Source: CAYPPG01 sp964412555 (GTDB lineage: Bacteria > Hinthialibacterota > Hinthialibacteria > Hinthialibacterales > Hinthialibacteraceae). From it: 64,000 nt of DNA. The stretch is taken from positions 1 to 64,000 of the forward strand of contig CAYPPG010000010.1 in assembly GCA_964412555.1 (NCBI GenBank), in the 5' to 3' direction. Made by a program: the position numbers and the translations under genes. Numbering within the stretch: position 1 is the first letter of the stretch; each line of letters starts with the position of its first letter. The notes beneath the pieces were generated by a model. The model searched no databases. It had not been told where the DNA came from and saw only the letters and a program-made list of their open reading frames with translations. Positions 60,919-64,000 of this stretch are shown here, piece after piece.

Positions 60919-61445
60919 ATCCACTTGAAGCGATTTTCGTTACCTATACGACAACCAAACATGCATTAAAAGTGGTTCGGAGATGTTCGGATTTAAAAAC
61001 AATTGATGAAGATAGACCGTTTCGAAATACAGGATTTAACAATAAGGCAAAAAAGGTAATCGATAAATTGTTAACAGACTCAGAGAAAGAACTTGATGAT
61101 TTGACTGTGTTATCTCTTTATGCAACGTTTGAAAGAAGTATTGAAAATGATCTATCCGCTCGAATAAGAAACCGTGAAAAGTCACCTCATTCATTTACGG
61201 ATTTTGACAGAAACTTTTCTCAAATGATTATCGATTGGTTTTTCGATTCAATGAGAATGGATGAAGCAGTTCAACTTTATAAACCGATTACCGGAAAGTA
61301 TGTTTTCGATAATGTAGCGCTGATACGAAAATACCGTCACTGGATCGCTCATGGAAAGTCTGGAACTTCTTTGTCTAAAATCGATCCGAAATTTGCATAT
61401 GATATTCTGACGGAATTTCTCAAAAAGAGTGGAATCGTTGAATGA
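60915..61445 (+). CDS. HEPN-type putative ribonuclease
   Basis: The 176-residue all-helical protein carries RHWIAHG near the end of the fourth helix (Arg141, His146), the Rx4-6H motif of HEPN RNases. The layout of helices around the motif (FVTYTTTKHALKV; LTVLSLYATFERSIENDL; RIRNREKSP; VALIRKYRHWIAHG) resembles RiboL-PSP-HEPN and MAE_28990-type proteins. Active HEPN toxins cut RNA. It overlaps both neighbours by four bases (ATGA each side), being between an unknown protein and thiD. Expected cytoplasmic. Confidence in the family is good; the target is unknown. Confidence 0.7.
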   Translation: MNPLEAIFVTYTTTKHALKVVRRCSDLKTIDEDRPFRNTGFNNKAKKVIDKLLTDSEKELDDLTVLSLYATFERSIENDLSARIRNREKSPHSFTDFDRNFSQMIIDWFFDSMRMDEAVQLYKPITGKYVFDNVALIRKYRHWIAHGKSGTSLSKIDPKFAYDILTEFLKKSGIVE

Positions 61446-62227
61446 GTGAAACTATCGCTTTAACTATTGCAGGCTCCGATCCTTCCGGTGGAGCCGGACT
61501 ACAAGCCGATTTGAAAACCTTTCATCAATTCGGTGTATACGGTATGAGTGCCGTGACACTTTTGACTGTTCAGAACACACAAACGGTTCAAACCGTGCAG
61601 GTTTTGGATGCGGATTTTGTTGTGGCACAGATCAATGCCGTCGTGGAAGATATTCCACCACAGGCTGCCAAGACGGGAGCATTGGGGAGTGTGGAGATTA
61701 TCGAAGCCGTGGCGGAACGTGCTTCACGGTTTTCGTTTCCTCTCGTTGTCGATCCGGTCATGATCAGCAAGCATGGTTCTCCGTTGATCGCGCCGGAAGC
61801 GGTTGAGTTGCTCAAAAAGAAACTACTGCCAAAGGCATTTTTAACCACACCGAACGTTCATGAAGCTAAAATGTTAGCGGGGATGGAGGTGATTGATTCG
61901 AGATCAATGGAGGCCGCTGCACGCGCTATTGCCGATCTGGGTCCGAAATCCGTCTTGATAAAAGGCGGAAAAAATATGGAAAATGCTTTGGATGTTTTGT
62001 ATCATGAGGGAGAAATTCACACTTTTTCAGCGACGGTTATTGAGACGAACAATACCCATGGTACCGGATGTACATATTCCGCAGCAATTACTGCAGCGTT
62101 GGCAAAGGGAGGCGACTTGATCACCGCAATTGAGAGGGCCAAACGGTATATCACTGCCGCTATTCAAACAAATCCGGAATTGGGGAAAGGGGTTGGTCCT
62201 GTCAATTTTCAGGCGGTAGTGGAATAG
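61442..62227 (+). CDS. thiD: Hydroxymethylpyrimidine (phosphate) kinase ThiD
   Basis: The 261-residue protein starts with a four-base overlap of the HEPN gene. ThiD marks: GSDPSGGAGLQADLKTFHQFG (in part, about 11-30), MSAVTLLTVQNTQTVQ, VVDPVMISKHGSPL (about 100-113), LTTPNVHEAKMLAG, VLIKGGKNM and the C-terminal anion-hole motif NTHGTGCTYSAAI (about 207-219, catalytic Asp normally before GCT is replaced here by Thr in TGCT, as THGTGC is the standard motif). It phosphorylates HMP and HMP-P for thiamine synthesis. No thiE or other thi genes are nearby. Confidence 0.93.
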   Translation: MSETIALTIAGSDPSGGAGLQADLKTFHQFGVYGMSAVTLLTVQNTQTVQTVQVLDADFVVAQINAVVEDIPPQAAKTGALGSVEIIEAVAERASRFSFPLVVDPVMISKHGSPLIAPEAVELLKKKLLPKAFLTTPNVHEAKMLAGMEVIDSRSMEAAARAIADLGPKSVLIKGGKNMENALDVLYHEGEIHTFSATVIETNNTHGTGCTYSAAITAALAKGGDLITAIERAKRYITAAIQTNPELGKGVGPVNFQAVVE

Positions 62228-62399
62228 TTGATTTTTTACTCAATACACCTTATGTGAGAAGAGGAAAGTGGATCGGATTCAGGAGGGGGTCTAATCTGTG
62301 GAAGAGAAAGAGACCGTTTTGGGGGATGTGGAGTGAAGTAAGGAATAGTTTCTATGTTGAACAACCGGATACATGGTATACACTTTTCACCGGGCACAT

Positions 62400-62427
62400 A
62401 GTATACACTTTTGTGTATACTTTTTTC
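62400..62427 (+). terminator. Rho-independent terminator
   Basis: AGTATACAC (62400-62408) pairs with GTGTATACT (62413-62421) around a TTTT loop and is followed by more Ts. It lies about 170 bases after thiD. The frame at 62254-62538 crosses it and is probably not a gene. Confidence 0.75.
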
Positions 62428-62554
62428 AGTTCAATCGATGTGCACCCGGCCCCATATTCAGAATGGGGGTATAAATTTTTTCGGGTTCAAAACCACCCAT
62501 GCCTAAATTCTTGTTCACTTTATTTGAAAAAGTTGTGAAATGGAAGGAGAGATT

Positions 62555-63409
62555 ATGATACATAGGATAGTAATGCTGAATATAATGGCGTTTATGGCAA
62601 TCTTTTCCGCTGATACAAAAGAAATTGTAGTCAAGGAATTTGCCTACAAGAAAACGACTAATCGCGTTTTGAGAGTACATGTTTTTTATCCTCCTGAGTG
62701 GAATAATGAGGATAAACGTCCTGTTTTATTGTACTTTTACAATGGAGTGACTACGGACGAGAATTTAAAGTCCTCCATTATACCATTCGATTATTTGGCA
62801 AGTCGTGGAATAGTGGCGATTCGCGCCGAGCTTCGGCATGTGGGTTTTGATGGTGTCCGTCTGGATAAATGCTTTGAAGATGGTCGCAGCGCAGTTCGCT
62901 GGATACGAAGAAATGCACAGAATCTTGGTGTTGATCCTTGTCGGGTGATTACATCCGGTGCATCTTTAAGCGGTCACATTGCCGCTTGTACGATGATAGA
63001 AAAAAGTGTTGACGATAAAGATGATGATCTTTCTATTTCAACTATTCCGCAAGCCATGATCTTGTTTTGCCCTGGTCTCGATTTAACAAGACCGGATAAT
63101 AAAATGCTGAAATTAATAGACAGTGATTTAGTCTTAGCCAAAAAATTATCACCAACTCAGCATCTTGATCATAACTCTCCGCCATCGTTGATTTTTTACG
63201 GAACAGAAGATTATTTGATAGATCATGGGAAAGACTTTTGGTCGAAAGCGGAAAAACTGGGTATTCGGGCAGAAAAGTTTATTGCTGAAGGTGGAGATCA
63301 TGGTTGCTTTGGACGACCTCCATGGAAAAAACGAGCATTCATTGAAACGGAGAAATTTCTCATATCACTAGGTTTCTTAAAAGACAATCTAAAAAGAGAG
63401 GATTCATAG
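62555..63409 (+). CDS. Secreted alpha/beta-hydrolase (esterase-like)
   Basis: ATG 62555 (GGAGAG site) gives 284 residues with a signal peptide (about 1-19, FMAIFSAD). The alpha/beta fold has the strand VLLYFYNGV, the nucleophile elbow ITSGASLSGHIAA (catalytic Ser; consensus GxSxG appears as G-A-S-L-S-G), the acid in FYGTEDYLID and His in EGGDHGCFG. It resembles BD-FAE or feruloyl/acetyl esterases. Substrate unknown. Probably a periplasmic or secreted enzyme. A single-gene unit after the terminator. Confidence 0.8.
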   Translation: MIHRIVMLNIMAFMAIFSADTKEIVVKEFAYKKTTNRVLRVHVFYPPEWNNEDKRPVLLYFYNGVTTDENLKSSIIPFDYLASRGIVAIRAELRHVGFDGVRLDKCFEDGRSAVRWIRRNAQNLGVDPCRVITSGASLSGHIAACTMIEKSVDDKDDDLSISTIPQAMILFCPGLDLTRPDNKMLKLIDSDLVLAKKLSPTQHLDHNSPPSLIFYGTEDYLIDHGKDFWSKAEKLGIRAEKFIAEGGDHGCFGRPPWKKRAFIETEKFLISLGFLKDNLKREDS

Positions 63410-63745
63410 AACTGTGTAAACAGTCATAGAAAAGGATACCTTCTGTCACCCTTTCAGGGTATATTTCTCTTGAAATTTCTTTTCCAGGGGCGTTGCCCGC
63501 TGGATTTCTTTTTGTAACCCGTTTGGGGGATTGTTTATTAGAATTGTAGGTGGGCTGGAATCGTAATAATTCTTGAATAATAATCCTATTCCCTTATGAA
63601 CAAAATGTACAACCATTACAATTATTCCAATGGTTGACACATTGGCTTTTATTTACTTTCTTTCAGATTTGATATCATCTATTGAAGAATGGCTTTTTAC
63701 CCGTTGGCATTCTTCAGGAATGCCAATACGAATCGGGAGATTTTT
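63410..63745. other. Intergenic stretch
   Basis: About 335 bases with no supportable gene. A minus-strand frame (63446-63640) ends in a GLQKEIQRATPLEKKF-like phrase that I recognise as the type of peptide that comes from intergenic repeat sequence rather than a protein. Confidence 0.4.
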
Positions 63746-64000
63746 ATGAAAGAATTGGAAAAAACAATTTTGGACAAAATGAAAGATCTTCTGATATCAC
63801 AAGTTTCCTTGTATCGGATGATATTATTCGGTTCCCGTGCTCGTGGAGATGCGCAGCCTGATTCCGACATGGATGTGCTTGTGGTTGTTGATGGTCAATG
63901 TACTCCCGAAATTCGTTATCTGGTTAGTGAATGTGCTTGGGAAGCTGGTTTCGAGCACGGGATTGTCATTTCGACGGTAGTCTATTCGCGCGAGGAATGG
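63746..64000 (+). CDS. Nucleotidyltransferase-domain protein (partial)
   Basis: ATG 63746 (GGGAGATTTTT upstream) begins a frame of 85 codons that is still open at the end of the window. It carries LFGSRARGDAQPDSDMDVLVVV (in part, about 28-49): the G-S-x-A-R-G-x-A and D-x-D pattern of Pol-beta-type nucleotidyltransferases. Short versions (about 100 residues) form toxin-antitoxin pairs with HEPN proteins (MNT/HEPN). The partner would lie beyond the window edge. Typical full length is about 100-130 residues, so the missing end is short. Confidence 0.85.
   Translation, partial: MKELEKTILDKMKDLLISQVSLYRMILFGSRARGDAQPDSDMDVLVVVDGQCTPEIRYLVSECAWEAGFEHGIVISTVVYSREEW

Noticed and set aside
62254..62538. 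94-codon frame after thiD
   Set aside because: It crosses a terminator hairpin and has no family or coding bias.
1..64000. tRNA, rRNA or CRISPR array
   Set aside because: No cloverleaf-type sequence, rRNA signature or regularly spaced direct repeats with unique spacers was found by reading.

Overview
The window is about 45 % GC chromosomal DNA from an uncultured-type, Gram-negative-like bacterium. Marks of this are many signal peptides, a heme-binding sensor kinase, five GspG-like pseudopilins carrying the FTLIELL(I/V)VVAIIGILAAIA prepilin motif, Pro/Thr-rich secreted proteins and a cohesin-like domain. The overall style fits candidate phyla near Sumerlaeota, Hydrogenedentota or Omnitrophota. 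This is an impression from gene style and not a phylogenetic placement. No rRNA, tRNA, CRISPR array or complete insertion sequence was seen.

Bases 1-10500 form a surface and corrinoid/metal island. It holds three pseudopilin genes, four secreted proteins (one a remnant), an exported CbiX-like chelatase, a small HxxCxxC membrane protein, a MarR regulator and a methyltransferase. Its regulation is unusual. There are two near-duplicate cobalamin riboswitches, each behind a good sigma-70 promoter, and two copies of an unidentified conserved leader element ending in a terminator. A palindromic operator lies over another promoter. The secreted proteins share a short C-terminal pattern, V-x-x-W-x-x-(Y/H/N). 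It recurs at 57371-58168, again between pseudopilin genes.

Bases 10500-25000 are mostly housekeeping. The etfB-etfA-acyl-CoA dehydrogenase operon is followed by dnaJ with a small companion, a RdgB-type nucleotide pyrophosphatase and a membrane-anchored Pro/Gln-rich protein. Next come a methyltransferase, an MFS transporter with a large periplasmic insert, an SGNH hydrolase with an inserted sugar-binding-like domain, a DapA-family aldolase, a cyclase-family hydrolase and an S41 protease. Bases 25000-34400 are accessory: a gene-poor 870-base stretch, a nearly perfect tandem pair of Rpn-family nuclease genes, a UPF0175 protein, a secreted LVIVD-type propeller protein, a large secreted polysaccharide-lyase-like protein followed by an enolase-superfamily enzyme, and a truncated Uma2 gene.

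Bases 34400-47000 hold a TlpA-like protein without its catalytic cysteines, a glycosyltransferase, a secreted cohesin/propeller protein and an 887-residue flavin oxidoreductase/GltD fusion. A HicB-like antitoxin, a free-standing gene for a 41-residue very acidic protein, a response regulator and a multi-domain hybrid kinase with a periplasmic CxxCH heme site follow. Bases 47370-51813 are a tight three-gene operon: an ATP-grasp ligase fused to an M20-like peptidase, a gamma-glutamyltransferase and an N-formylglutamate amidohydrolase-like protein. This looks like a small-peptide amide ligation and hydrolysis cassette.

Bases 51800-64000 hold a PL22-like propeller protein, ACT-domain malic enzyme, an exported SAM methyltransferase, two more pseudopilins, nadA, and a translationally coupled trio made of an unknown protein, a HEPN-type putative RNase and thiD. 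An alpha/beta hydrolase and the start of a nucleotidyltransferase follow. Several families of short palindromic intergenic repeats are scattered throughout.
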